A stretch of DNA of 64,000 nucleotides from Planctomycetota bacterium (lineage in GTDB: Bacteria > Planctomycetota > SZUA-567 > H5-PLA8), in NCBI GenBank assembly GCA_016200135.1, contig JACQFI010000105.1:1-64000 (forward strand). The letters are read 5' to 3'. Of this stretch, positions 26,911-36,192 are shown piece after piece. Made by a program: the position numbers and the translations under genes. Within the stretch, counting starts at the first letter, position 1, and the number at the start of each line of letters is the position of its first letter. The notes beneath the pieces are model-generated. The model saw only the letters and a program-made list of their open reading frames with translations. It was not told the origin of the DNA and ran no database searches.

Positions 26911-28881
26911 ATGTCGAGGATTTTGAAGCTGGCCGTGATCGTGAGCGTGCTGCTGGCCGGTGTGTTGCGCGCGGAAGAGTCCCCCGGCGTCGTCAGCCAC
27001 ATCAAGGTCCTCTCGGACAAAGTGGAGGACGTCACGACGCTCGAGGACTGGAAGAAGACCTACATCAAGGACGGCATGAGCGACCAAGAGAAAGCGATCG
27101 CGGTCTGGAAGACGGTGGTCAAGTACCGCCACCAGGATTCGCCGCCCAACGAGTTTATGGCCTTTGGCGAGAACGTACACGATCCGCTGAAGACGATCCA
27201 TGTCTACGGCTACGGCATGTGCTGCTGCGCGTCGAGCAACATCGAGGGCCTCGCGCGGTACATCGGCCTGCAGGCGCGCGGGCGCATCATCAACCAGCAC
27301 AGCGTTCCGGAGGTCTTCTACGACAACGCGTGGCACCTCTTCGATGCTTCGCTGATGAACTATTTCACCAAGACCGACGGCAAGGTGGCGAGCGTCGACG
27401 AGATCCACCAGGCGGTGACGGACTGGTTCGCCAAGAGTCCCGAGAACGGCGCGCTGCGCGGGAACGACAACAAGCTGCGCGCGTTCGCGATGAACGAAGG
27501 CTGGAAGAAGGGCCCGGAGTTGCTCGCCGGCAGCCCGTTCTACGACAAGAACGGCATCAACCCCGCCGGCTGGCACGGCTGGCCCTCGAACATGCAGGAG
27601 TACGACTGGAACGGCAACAAGCTCGGCGGCGTGTACGAGTACGGCCCATCCATGGGCTACCAGCTCAACATTCAGCTCCGCGAGGGCGAGAAGCTTACGC
27701 GCAACTGGTTCAACCAGAAGATGAACGTGCCCGGCGATCCGAACGACGAACTCATGTCGTCGCGCAAGTCCCTGGGCTTTCAAGCCAAACTTGGCGATCT
27801 CGCGCCGGGCCGCGTCGGCAACGGCACGCTGGAGTACGAGGTTCCGCTCGCGAGCGGCGCTTTCCGAAAGGGCGCTCTCGCGGCGGATAACCTCGCCTGC
27901 ACAGCCGAAGACAAGGCCGCGCCGGCGGTGCATGTAAAAGATGCCGCAAGCCCCGGCGTGCTGATCGTGCGCATGGCCAGCAGCTACATCTATCTCGACA
28001 GCACGCTGAGCTTCAAGGCCGCGGTGGGCTCGGGCGGGGCGATTACGGTCTCCTTCAGCCAGAACAACGGTCTCGACTGGACCGAGGTCTCGAAGATCGA
28101 CGCAGCGGGGCCGCAGACGGTGGATCTCAAGAAATACGGTTTCCTGCGCTACGACTATCGCTTGAAGTTTGAGTTCAAGGGCGCCGGCACGGGGCTCGAC
28201 ACGCTGAACATCAAGCACGGCATCCTGCACTCGCAGGCGCCGCTGCCGCTTCTGACCGAGGGCGAGAACACGGTCACGTTCAATGCCGGCGCGCAGGAAG
28301 GCACGATCACCTACGAAGGCGCGATGAAGGCCGATCTGGCCAAAGGCAAACAGGTTACCTTTATGGAATATCACCCGGAGCTGAAGGGCTTGAACGAGGC
28401 CATTTTGGGGGTAGGCGACAGCGGCGCGGGCGAGGGCGCCGTGAACGTCGAGACGCCCGGCGAGATGACGCGCATCCGCATGAACGCGCACTGGCGCGCC
28501 CGCGCAGCGAAGGACGGTTACGAGATCCAGGTCTCGTTCGACGACGGCAAGACGTGGAAGCCGGTCGACAAGCTCGAAGGCCCCACCGCCGCCTGCACGA
28601 AGTACATCACCATCGGCGATGTGCCCTCGAACACGAAGAAGGCCAAGCTTAAGCTCGTCGGGCACCAGCAGAACACGGCCTGCATCTTCGATCTGCGCAT
28701 CGACGCCGACTACAAGGAACCCAACGGCGGCTTCCGCCCGGTGAAAATCACCTACGTCTGGGACGAGGGCGGCCAGAAGAAGGAAGACGTCCACGTCGTC
28801 AAGAAGGCCAGCGAGAGCTACACGATCAAGATCGCCGGCAAGCCGCTCATGAAGTCGGTCGTGCTGGAAGTCGAGAAGTAG
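26911..28881 (+). CDS. Secreted transglutaminase-like protein (paralog 6 of 6)
   Basis: A 656-residue paralog. Signal peptide 'LKLAVIVSVLLAGVLRA'; core triad Cys104 (again a CCC run, 'YGYGMCCCA'), His130 ('NQHSVPEVFYDNAWH') and Asp145. The central basic block is shifted to 'EGEKLTRNWFNQKMNVPG'. The C-terminal half has 'SQNNGLDWTEV' and 'SFDDGKTWKPVD' and the common 'KPLMKSVVLE' end. The ATG at 26911 follows AAAGGAGCG; an upstream ATG at 26890 would add a non-signal extension. It is the last of the tandem paralogs before two beta-helix genes. Confidence 0.83.
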   Translation: MSRILKLAVIVSVLLAGVLRAEESPGVVSHIKVLSDKVEDVTTLEDWKKTYIKDGMSDQEKAIAVWKTVVKYRHQDSPPNEFMAFGENVHDPLKTIHVYGYGMCCCASSNIEGLARYIGLQARGRIINQHSVPEVFYDNAWHLFDASLMNYFTKTDGKVASVDEIHQAVTDWFAKSPENGALRGNDNKLRAFAMNEGWKKGPELLAGSPFYDKNGINPAGWHGWPSNMQEYDWNGNKLGGVYEYGPSMGYQLNIQLREGEKLTRNWFNQKMNVPGDPNDELMSSRKSLGFQAKLGDLAPGRVGNGTLEYEVPLASGAFRKGALAADNLACTAEDKAAPAVHVKDAASPGVLIVRMASSYIYLDSTLSFKAAVGSGGAITVSFSQNNGLDWTEVSKIDAAGPQTVDLKKYGFLRYDYRLKFEFKGAGTGLDTLNIKHGILHSQAPLPLLTEGENTVTFNAGAQEGTITYEGAMKADLAKGKQVTFMEYHPELKGLNEAILGVGDSGAGEGAVNVETPGEMTRIRMNAHWRARAAKDGYEIQVSFDDGKTWKPVDKLEGPTAACTKYITIGDVPSNTKKAKLKLVGHQQNTACIFDLRIDADYKEPNGGFRPVKITYVWDEGGQKKEDVHVVKKASESYTIKIAGKPLMKSVVLEVEK

Positions 28882-28902
28882 GAAAGCGGCTCATGGCTCG
28901 TA

Positions 28903-28934
28903 GCTCGCGGCAGCATGGAGTTGTTGCCGCGAGC
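28903..28934. other. Intergenic hairpin between paralog 6 and the first beta-helix gene
   Basis: GCTCGCGGCA (28903-28912) pairs perfectly with TGCCGCGAGC (28925-28934) around a 12-base loop. No U-run follows, so it is not a classical terminator. It may stabilise the upstream mRNA, attenuate readthrough or be a small dispersed repeat. Confidence 0.55.
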
Positions 28935-28984
28935 CGCGCGCCAGGAGCATTTGTTTACCCGCTCGTTCATCCTGGAGCCGCCGC

Positions 28985-30748
28985 ATGCGCGCCCATGCAA
29001 TTCCCATCCTGATGATCCTGTCCATCCTGTTCGTTTTTACCGCCCGCGCCGAGAACGCCGCTAAGCCGCAGGGCGAACCGGTGCTCGACCCGCCGACGCT
29101 GCACAGCTTGGGCGTCTACTGGATCGTGCAGGGCGACGACAACCGCAACGCGAAGATCGATTGCCACTACCGCAAGATGGGCGAGAAGGACTGGAAGGCC
29201 GGCCCGCCGCTCTTTCGCGTCGAGAAGGGCGGCCAGAACGGTTTCGGGAAAGAGAAGAACGAGAGCCAGCTCAAGGCGCTCACCGACGCGTGGATCTTCG
29301 CGGGCAGCATGCTGCTGCTGGAACCCGATACGGCGTACGAGATCCAGTTGATGCTCTCCGATCCCGACGGCGGCGCGGCGGAGAAGGTTCTCCAGGCGCG
29401 CACGAACGCCGAGCCCGTCGCGCCGAAAGACGCGCCGCAGCATCACGTCGTCCCGGGAAGCGGCGGCGGTTCGGGCACGGCCAGCGATCCGTATAAGGGC
29501 CTCGCCGAAGCGGAGAAGAACGCGAAGCCCGGCGATGTCTTCCTGCTGCATGCGGGTGTCTACGAAGGGCCGTTCGAGGTCCGCAAGAGCGGCGAGCCCG
29601 GCAAGCCCATCGTCTGGCGCGGCGCGGGCGACGGCGAGGCGGTCCTCGACGGCAAGCAGCCGAAGGACAAGCTTACCGGCAGCCTGATCGAAGCGACGGG
29701 CGTGCACGACGTCTGGTTCGAGAAGCTCTCGCTCCGCAACACGTACAACCTGGTGAAGGCGCACGACGCCGCGCGCATCGTCGTCCGGCGCTGCCAGCTC
29801 TCCGGGATGATCTGCGGCGTCTTCGCGGTCGGGCCCAAGACCGCGCAGTTCTTCATCGCCGACAACGTGATGGAAGGCGTGATGCCCTGGCCCACGACGC
29901 ACGAACAGTGGGGCGCGCTGCCCGAGTCCCGCGCGATCTGGCTCGCCGGCGGCGGGCACGAGGCCTGCTACAACCGCATCACGCACTGCAAGGACGGGAT
30001 GGACACGCAGGAATCGCCGCATTCGGTCGCGGTGGACTTCCACCACAACGACGTCAGCGAGATGTTCGACGACGGCTGCGAGATGGACGGCTCCGAGCGC
30101 AACACGCGCTGCTGGATGAACCGCTTCACCAATGTTTTTCAGGGCGTCTCGATCCAACCGGTCTTCGGCGGGCCGGTGTACGTCTTCCGCAACGCGCTCT
30201 ACAACGTTCAGGTCGAGCCCTTCAAGATGCACAACGCTCCGTCGGGCGGGATCTTCTACCACAATACGATCGTAAAGAACGGCGCGCCGTTGCTGATGCA
30301 GACGCCGGAGAAAGTGCGCAACTGCGTCTACCGCAACAATCTCTTCCTCGGCACCGAAGGCCGCGCGCTGCACTTCGATTCGCCGATGGAGAACTGCGAC
30401 TACGATTACGACGGCTTCGGAGGATTCAGCGGCGACGTGTTCATGAAGTGGAACAACGTGAAGTACCTGTCGCCTGAGGAGATCAAGACGAAGTCGCCGA
30501 TCTATAAACATCTGGTCCTCGTCGATCCCAAGAGCGCCTTCGCCAACGGCGTCCAGCCGCCCGCGGACAATCAGAAGGTCTACGAGCTTTCACTCAACGA
30601 CCTGCGCCTGAAAGATGGCTGCGCCGCGATCGACGCCGGGGAAGTGCTGCCTGGCTTCAACGATGGCTTCGCCGGCAAGGCCCCGGACCTCGGCGCGTAC
30701 GAACTCGGCGAACCGGTTCCGCACTATGGCCCGCGCGCAGAAAAGTAG
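28985..30748 (+). CDS. Secreted right-handed beta-helix protein (paralog 1 of 2)
   Basis: A 587-residue secreted protein. The signal peptide ('IPILMILSILFVFTARA') precedes a fibronectin-III-like region of about 125 residues ('LEPDTAYEIQLMLSDPDGG'). The typical entrance to a parallel beta-helix follows: 'PGSGGGSGTASDPYKGLAEA', then 'AGVYEGPFEVRKSGEPGKPI' and many short N-x-F/V turns ('YNRITHCKDGMDT', 'FHHNDVSEMFDDGCEMDG'). Proteins of this fold are usually polysaccharide lyases, hydrolases or binding proteins. I cannot identify catalytic residues with confidence. The C-terminal 'AIDAGEVLPGFNDGF.GKAPDLGAYE' block is common in such proteins. It is 103 bases after paralog 6, with GGAG upstream. 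Confidence 0.83.
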   Translation: MRAHAIPILMILSILFVFTARAENAAKPQGEPVLDPPTLHSLGVYWIVQGDDNRNAKIDCHYRKMGEKDWKAGPPLFRVEKGGQNGFGKEKNESQLKALTDAWIFAGSMLLLEPDTAYEIQLMLSDPDGGAAEKVLQARTNAEPVAPKDAPQHHVVPGSGGGSGTASDPYKGLAEAEKNAKPGDVFLLHAGVYEGPFEVRKSGEPGKPIVWRGAGDGEAVLDGKQPKDKLTGSLIEATGVHDVWFEKLSLRNTYNLVKAHDAARIVVRRCQLSGMICGVFAVGPKTAQFFIADNVMEGVMPWPTTHEQWGALPESRAIWLAGGGHEACYNRITHCKDGMDTQESPHSVAVDFHHNDVSEMFDDGCEMDGSERNTRCWMNRFTNVFQGVSIQPVFGGPVYVFRNALYNVQVEPFKMHNAPSGGIFYHNTIVKNGAPLLMQTPEKVRNCVYRNNLFLGTEGRALHFDSPMENCDYDYDGFGGFSGDVFMKWNNVKYLSPEEIKTKSPIYKHLVLVDPKSAFANGVQPPADNQKVYELSLNDLRLKDGCAAIDAGEVLPGFNDGFAGKAPDLGAYELGEPVPHYGPRAEK

Positions 30749-30876
30749 GTCAGACCTTCTTGTCTGATCCTGAAGGGTTCCGTTCTCCATCCTGGTTTTG
30801 AGCACGCAGACGAACCACTCAGGTGTAGAAATAGATCATAAAGCGAGTGCACACAATCGTCCTTCGGAGCGAACCC

Positions 30877-32640
30877 ATGCGCGTGCGTGCCTGTCCCATC
30901 CTGCTTGTCCTGTCCAGCCTGTGCGTTTGCTCCGCCCGCGCCGAGAACGCGTCCAAGCCGCATGGCGACCCGCAGCTCGATGCGCCGACGCTGCTCAGCC
31001 TGGGCGCGTGGTGGATCGTCGAAGGCGACGACAACAGGAACGCCGCGGTGGCCTGCGCATACCGCAAGACCGGCGAGACGGACTGGCATAAAGGCCCGCC
31101 GCTCTTCCGTGTGGAGAAGGGCGCGCACAAAGGCGTCGAGAAAGAGAAGAACGAACAGACCAAGACCGCCGTGCCGGAGAACGCGTGGCTCTTCGCCGGC
31201 AGCCTGCTCCTGCTGCAGCCCGACACGGAATACGAGTGGAAGTTTACGCTCAAAGATCCCGACGGCGGCGATACCGAGAAGACGCTTAAGGCGCGCACGA
31301 TCGCCGAGCCCATCGCGCCCGCGGACCTGAAGGTTCTGCATGTCGGGCCCGGAAGCGGCGGCGGGACCGGCACGAAGGACGATCCTTTCAAGGGCCTGAA
31401 TGCCGCGCAGGACGCCGCCGCGCCGGGGACGTTGCTGCTTGTGCACGCCGGCGTGTACGAAGCGCCGTTCGAGGTCAAAAAGAGCGGCGAGCCGGGCAAG
31501 CCGATTGTCTGGCGCGGCGCGGGCGACGGCGAGACGATAATCGACGGCAAGGGCGCGGGCGAGAAGCACGCGGGCCGGGGCATCTCCGCCAGCGACACGC
31601 ACGACGTCTGGTTCGAGAAACTCACCATACGCAATGCGGACTACGGGTTTGTCGGCCACGACTCGGCGCGGCTGGTGGTCCGCCGCTGCCATTTCCACGA
31701 TGTCGAGTACGGCCTCACCTGGACGCGCAACAGCAAGGACCAGACCAATGGCTTCTTTGTCTGCGATAACGTCATCGAAGGCCCGTCCACTTGGCCGCGC
31801 ACCAAAGGCATCGAGAACGCGCGCGGCATCCAGGCCACGGGGCAGGGCCACGTGATCTGCTACAACCGCATCCGCGCCTTCGCCGACGCCATGGATACGT
31901 TCGGCTCGCAGCGCTGCATGGCGATGGACTTCCACAACAACGAGATCAGCGAGTGCACCGACGACGGCGAGGAGATGGACTACTCCGAGCGCAACACGCG
32001 CACCTTCCACAACCGCTTCACGAACGTCTACCAGGGCATCTCCGTGCAGCCGGTCTACGGCGGGCCCGTCTACATCTTCCGCAACGCGGTGTACAACGTC
32101 GTCGTTGAGCCGTTCAAGGTCCACAACAGCCCGTCGGGCGCGCTGATGTTTCACAACTCGTTCGTGAAAAAAGGCGAGCCGCTGATGGTCTGGACCGCCG
32201 AACGCTTCCACAACTGCTGGTACCGGAACAATCTCTTTATCGGGAGCAGCGGGCGCGCTTTCGACTGTTCGCCCATGAACGTGGATTGCGACTTCGACTA
32301 CGACGGCTTTGGCGGGTTCTCGGGCGAGGTCTTCATCAAGTGGAACAACGTGAAGTACGCGACGCCCGAAGAGATCCGCACCAAAGGCCCGGTCTATAAG
32401 CACGTCGTCGTGGTCGATCCCGCTACGGCCTTTGCCAGCGGCGCCAAGCCGCCCGACGAGCCCAAGCAGCAGCAGGACCTGAAGCTCAATGACCTGCGCC
32501 TGAAAGAAGGCAGCGCCGCCATCGACGCCGGCGAAGCGCTGCCCGGCATGAACGACGGCTTCGCCGGGAAGGCCCCGGACCTTGGCGCGTACGAACTTGG
32601 CGAAGCCCTGCCGCACTACGGCCCACGGCCGGAGAAGTAA
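30877..32640 (+). CDS. Secreted right-handed beta-helix protein (paralog 2 of 2)
   Basis: From the ATG at 30877 this protein is also 587 residues, the same length as its upstream paralog, and is alignable along its whole length: signal peptide ('CPILLVLSSLCVCSARA'), Fn3-like region, 'GPGSGGGTGTKDDPFKGLNAA' entrance, acidic turns 'CTDDGEEMDYSERNTR', and the 'AIDAGEALPGMNDGFAGKAPDLGAYELG' end. A GTG at 30847 would add ten non-signal residues. The upstream CGGAGCG supports 30877. The pair arose by tandem duplication. Context after six secreted transglutaminase-like genes suggests a shared role at the cell surface or on extracellular glycans or proteins. Confidence 0.83.
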   Translation: MRVRACPILLVLSSLCVCSARAENASKPHGDPQLDAPTLLSLGAWWIVEGDDNRNAAVACAYRKTGETDWHKGPPLFRVEKGAHKGVEKEKNEQTKTAVPENAWLFAGSLLLLQPDTEYEWKFTLKDPDGGDTEKTLKARTIAEPIAPADLKVLHVGPGSGGGTGTKDDPFKGLNAAQDAAAPGTLLLVHAGVYEAPFEVKKSGEPGKPIVWRGAGDGETIIDGKGAGEKHAGRGISASDTHDVWFEKLTIRNADYGFVGHDSARLVVRRCHFHDVEYGLTWTRNSKDQTNGFFVCDNVIEGPSTWPRTKGIENARGIQATGQGHVICYNRIRAFADAMDTFGSQRCMAMDFHNNEISECTDDGEEMDYSERNTRTFHNRFTNVYQGISVQPVYGGPVYIFRNAVYNVVVEPFKVHNSPSGALMFHNSFVKKGEPLMVWTAERFHNCWYRNNLFIGSSGRAFDCSPMNVDCDFDYDGFGGFSGEVFIKWNNVKYATPEEIRTKGPVYKHVVVVDPATAFASGAKPPDEPKQQQDLKLNDLRLKEGSAAIDAGEALPGMNDGFAGKAPDLGAYELGEALPHYGPRPEK

Positions 32641-32841
32641 CAGTACTTCAAGCACGAGATTCGAAAGATGCCTGGCCGCTAAGTGGCTGGAAATTAATCG
32701 CGTTCCTTATCACCTTATCTCTGCCTACTTATTTCCCAAGAAAGAAAGTGGTGAATAGGATGGTGTTGCCTACACTTCGCAAAGTTCAGGCCGCCAAAGC
32801 GGCATGAGGCTTGCCACCGATTCCGGATCAGGAATGAAACC

Positions 32842-33813
32842 ATGCGCGCAATGATGATAGGACAACTCTTGCTTGGCATGAGCATGGCGTGGTCCGGGGA
32901 GAACTCGGCCGAGGGCGCGACCAAAGGCTGGCCCGCCGAAGTAGTTGAGATTAAATACAAGAGTTCCGCCGACAACACGGACCAGCCTGCGCTTTTTTAC
33001 ACGCCAAAGAGCGATGCGCCAAAGCCGTTGCTGGTGGGCCTGCACACTTGGGGCGGAGATTACGCGCAGAACACCGATGCGCCGTATGCGAAGTGGGCCA
33101 TTGAAAAAGGCTGGGTGTTCATCCATCCCCATTTTCGCGGATCGAACACCAACCCAAAGGCAACGGGCTCTGAATGGGTGGTGAAGGATATCCTGAGCGC
33201 CGTGGAATATGCGAAATCCGCCGCCAAGGTGGACGCATCGCGAATTTACCTCGCAGGCGTATCGGGTGGAGGATACGGCACCTTGCTGATGGCCGGACGC
33301 GCGCCAGAGGTCTGGGCGGGCGTTTCAGCATGGGCCGCGATCAGCGATTTGAAGGCCTGGCACGCCGAATCTCTGGTCAAAAATCCTTCGTATGCGGGCG
33401 ACATCGAGCGATCGTGCGGCGGAAAGCCCGAAGACGGCACTCCCGCCGAAGCGGAGGCCAAAAAGAGGTCGCCTTTGACTTACCTGGCCGCCGCCCAAAA
33501 AATGCCCGTCAGCATCAACGTCGGCATTCACGACGGGCACAAGGGCAGCGTGCCCGTCAGCCACTCGCTCAATGCCTTTAATGCATTGGCCGATGCCAAG
33601 GACCGCCTGACCGCTGAACAAATTACGTGGTTTACGGAAAAAGAATCGGTGCCCGAAGACCTGAAGGCGGAAAAAGTAGACGATCCATCTCATGCCAAAA
33701 AGAAGGTGCTATTCCGCCGTAAATCGGGAAACGTGGTGCTCACGGTTTTCGAAGGCGGCCATGAAATTGTTTTTGAAGCTGCTTTGGGCTGGCTGGAACA
33801 ACAGAAGCGATAA
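32842..33813 (+). CDS. Secreted alpha/beta-hydrolase (prolyl-oligopeptidase/dienelactone-hydrolase-like)
   Basis: A 323-residue alpha/beta-hydrolase with a short N-terminal hydrophobic signal ('MMIGQLLLGMSMAWSG'). 'LLVGLHTWGGDYAQN' resembles an oxyanion-hole strand, 'GVSGGGYG' is the nucleophile elbow, an Asp follows in 'NVGIHDGHKGSVP', and the terminal His is in 'FEGGHEIV'. This resembles prolyl-oligopeptidase-type peptidases or acyl hydrolases. Base composition is somewhat more AT-rich than the upstream cluster, so it may not be part of the same unit. It lies 201 bases after the second beta-helix gene. Confidence 0.8.
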   Translation: MRAMMIGQLLLGMSMAWSGENSAEGATKGWPAEVVEIKYKSSADNTDQPALFYTPKSDAPKPLLVGLHTWGGDYAQNTDAPYAKWAIEKGWVFIHPHFRGSNTNPKATGSEWVVKDILSAVEYAKSAAKVDASRIYLAGVSGGGYGTLLMAGRAPEVWAGVSAWAAISDLKAWHAESLVKNPSYAGDIERSCGGKPEDGTPAEAEAKKRSPLTYLAAAQKMPVSINVGIHDGHKGSVPVSHSLNAFNALADAKDRLTAEQITWFTEKESVPEDLKAEKVDDPSHAKKKVLFRRKSGNVVLTVFEGGHEIVFEAALGWLEQQKR

Positions 33814-34144
33814 CGGTTTGTGGCGCGTCGGAGACCCACGGTCGCGCCGTTCGCTCGTAGATGTCGTGAATAGGCTTCCTTCTCGCTGCGTTTGGGATGT
33901 TTCTTCGCGGAACAACCCGTTTATCACACAGTAGGGAGCCTGTTCGCAGCATCACCAGATCGAGAGGTCCTCACCGACGTTTCGGGAATGGTTTCGAAAT
34001 TCGAGTCTGCCGTTCATAACCTCCACATTTTTCAAAGGTTTGCGCATGGCTGGCGTCTAGCAGATGAACGCGTGCGCGCGGTCATGATTTGGGGGAAGTT
34101 TGTCGAACTTAACGGCTTTGAGAGAAACAACTTAGGCTAAGCGC
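33814..34144. other. Intergenic region, no gene supported
   Basis: About 330 bases between the hydrolase and the second ECF sigma gene. An 82-codon frame at 33892-34140 has no recognisable features or ribosome-binding site, so I do not call it. Neither a strong hairpin terminator nor a confident promoter stands out. Confidence 0.45.
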
Positions 34145-34963
34145 ATGGGCTCCTCAGTCTTTAACCTTGAAGCTCCCGCATCTTGGGGAGTATCCTGGAA
34201 CGGCCAGACTGGCGGCGCTAAGGCGCAGGGCGAAACGCGGAAAGCGCCCAGCGAAGCCGGACCGGCGGAACCGGGGGGAGCCGTGTCGTCCCAGCGCATT
34301 CACCGCATCGAGAGCGGCGGTCCCACGCCCGCGGCGCCGAAGGCCGTGGCGGGCCGCGTAGAAGTCTCGGGGAAACTCGAGACGTCGATGCAGCGCACGG
34401 CGCTGGACAGCAAGATCCTCGACCTTGTCGACCGCTTTCGCCGCGGCGACGATAGCAGCTTCGAGGAACTCGCGCCGCTGGCCGGGCGCATGGCGTACCA
34501 TCTGGCGCTGCGTTCCGTGGCCGATTCCAACGTGGCCGAGGACATCGCGCAGGAAGCGCTCGTGCGGCTTTACAAGCACGTCCGCGAGATCGAAGGCATC
34601 GGCGCGTTCAAGACCTGGTTCTACCGCATCGTCCTCAATCTGGTAAACGACCACTACCGCCGCTTCTCGCGGCAGGATTCGGCGCTCACGACGCTCGAGG
34701 ACATCCGTGCGGTGGAGATGCGCGCGCGCAACGAGCCGCTCACCGAGTTGGAGCGCGACGGCCTGCGCGCGAGCCTGAACGAGGCGCTGGAGAGCCTGGA
34801 CGAAAAGCATCGCGAAGTCTTTCTGATGAAGGAAGTGGAGGGCCTGGGGCACGCGGAGATCGCGAAGGTCCTGGGCGTGCCGGAAGGCACGGTCTGGTCG
34901 CGCCTGAGTTACGCGCGCCGGAAACTCCAGGAGAAACTCAGGCGCCGCGGATACAAACCGTAG
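34145..34963 (+). CDS. ECF-type RNA polymerase sigma factor (second)
   Basis: An extracytoplasmic-function sigma factor. Sigma2 ('FRRGDDSSFEELAPLAGRMAYHLALRSVADSNVAEDIAQEALVRLYKH' region) and sigma4 ('LNEALESLDEKHREVFLMKEVEGLGHAEIAKVLGVPEGTVWSRLSYARRKLQEKLR') are both complete. The frame is 272 codons, but the first 80 residues are Gly/Ala/Pro-rich and not part of the fold. The true start may be GTG 34283, just after GGGGGGAG, or ATG 34388. The next gene encodes a zinc-finger anti-sigma-type protein beginning about 100 bases later, so the two form a sigma/anti-sigma pair separate from the FecR pair at 14-16 kb. Confidence 0.88.
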   Translation: MGSSVFNLEAPASWGVSWNGQTGGAKAQGETRKAPSEAGPAEPGGAVSSQRIHRIESGGPTPAAPKAVAGRVEVSGKLETSMQRTALDSKILDLVDRFRRGDDSSFEELAPLAGRMAYHLALRSVADSNVAEDIAQEALVRLYKHVREIEGIGAFKTWFYRIVLNLVNDHYRRFSRQDSALTTLEDIRAVEMRARNEPLTELERDGLRASLNEALESLDEKHREVFLMKEVEGLGHAEIAKVLGVPEGTVWSRLSYARRKLQEKLRRRGYKP

Positions 34964-35060
34964 GGTTCGGGAAGCAAGGGCGCGCGCGGGCGCTTTGATC
35001 GAAGGCCCGGCCGGGGAGCGCGTCCAGTAAGTGAAAGAGCAGAGGGGGCGGTCGAAATCC

Positions 35061-36098
35061 ATGAGTGAAGCCAGCAACAACGGGGTCCTTTCCTGCGCCG
35101 GCGCGCGCGAACACCTGAGCGACTTGCTCGATATCCGACGCGGCGAGACGCCCGCGCCCGGCGCGACGCCGCTGTCCGATCCCTTGCTGCGCACGCGCGT
35201 GGAAGAGCACGTCGACGGCTGCCCGGACTGCCGGCTGGAGCTGCAAGGGTTGAGCGAGATCGGGCTGGCCTTCGCGGAATTCCGCGTGGGGGAGCGGCCC
35301 GCGCAGGATTTCGACGGCTACGCGCAGGCCGTGCGCGCGCGCATCCACGGCGGCGGTAAGGTGATCCCGATGCCCGGCCGCGCGACGGTAAGAGTGCGCG
35401 AGAGCCGCATGCCCGGCTGGCGCAGGCTGGCTGGCGTTGCCGTCAGCAGCGCCGCCGCGGCCGTGCTGGCCGTGACGATGCTTCCGCATGTCTTCTCGAC
35501 ACACAAGACGAAGCGAACCCAGGTTCCGCCGCCTGCCGAGAACGTCGCGGATACGTCGGGCGACCGCTGGACGAACATGCAGGCGGTGCCGAATCCGCTG
35601 GCGCCGAAGGTCGTCGATGTGGGGCTGACGGATCAGACCGAATTCATCATGCGCGGGCAAGTGGGCGGGAACCAGACGGTTCAGCTCGGGAAGAACTCCG
35701 TCGACACGTTGAAGTACCTCAAACAGACCGTGGAACGCGAGGGCATGGTGCGCTTCCTGGAGCGCCCGCCCGAGGGCGAACTGCCGCATCTCGGCGCGGA
35801 GTTGGCTGTGAGCACCGACGAGAAGGCCAATCCCGAAGGCTGCTTGAAGGGGCTGGCCGTCTGGGATGTGATCGGCGGAAGCCCCGCCTACCACGCGGGT
35901 CTGCGGAAGGGCACGTATATCCTGAACATCAACGGCGTGGACTTCGAGAAGAGCACGCTGCCGGAAGCGATCAAGTACGTCAACGTGCTGCATCAGCTCA
36001 ACAAGAACGAGCTCGTGCAAGTCGATTACGCGGAGTTCGACGGGAACGACTGGGTGATCCGCCGCGGCAAGGCGCAGGTGGGCGCGTTCGGGCAGTAA
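35061..36098 (+). CDS. Membrane anti-sigma-like protein: zinc finger + TM + PDZ domain
   Basis: A 345-residue protein. The N-terminus has a zinc-binding anti-sigma signature ('CAGAREHLSDLLD' then 'VEEHVDGCPDCRLEL', the H-x3-C-x2-C core). A membrane segment follows ('WRRLAGVAVSSAAAAVLAVTMLPHVF', about residues 116-141). The exported C-terminal half ends in a PDZ-like domain ('GLAVWDVIGGSPAYHAGLRKGTYILNINGVDF'). The arrangement suggests an anti-sigma factor for the adjacent ECF sigma whose outer PDZ part senses misfolded or cleaved proteins, analogous in logic to RseA/RseP systems but fused in one chain. The ATG at 35061 follows AGAGGGGGCGG; a GTG at 35031 is less likely. Confidence 0.85.
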   Translation: MSEASNNGVLSCAGAREHLSDLLDIRRGETPAPGATPLSDPLLRTRVEEHVDGCPDCRLELQGLSEIGLAFAEFRVGERPAQDFDGYAQAVRARIHGGGKVIPMPGRATVRVRESRMPGWRRLAGVAVSSAAAAVLAVTMLPHVFSTHKTKRTQVPPPAENVADTSGDRWTNMQAVPNPLAPKVVDVGLTDQTEFIMRGQVGGNQTVQLGKNSVDTLKYLKQTVEREGMVRFLERPPEGELPHLGAELAVSTDEKANPEGCLKGLAVWDVIGGSPAYHAGLRKGTYILNINGVDFEKSTLPEAIKYVNVLHQLNKNELVQVDYAEFDGNDWVIRRGKAQVGAFGQ

Positions 36099-36192
36099 CT
36101 CTTTTTGAGTGCCGCAGGCAAATTCAGAACAACAAGAAACCTAGCTTCCGTCCAGCCAGAAAATAACACCCGACATAACACTTTTTCATAAT

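Noticed and set aside
33892..34140. An 82-codon frame before the second sigma gene
   Set aside because: No ribosome-binding site, no family signal, and composition like the intergenic sequence around it.
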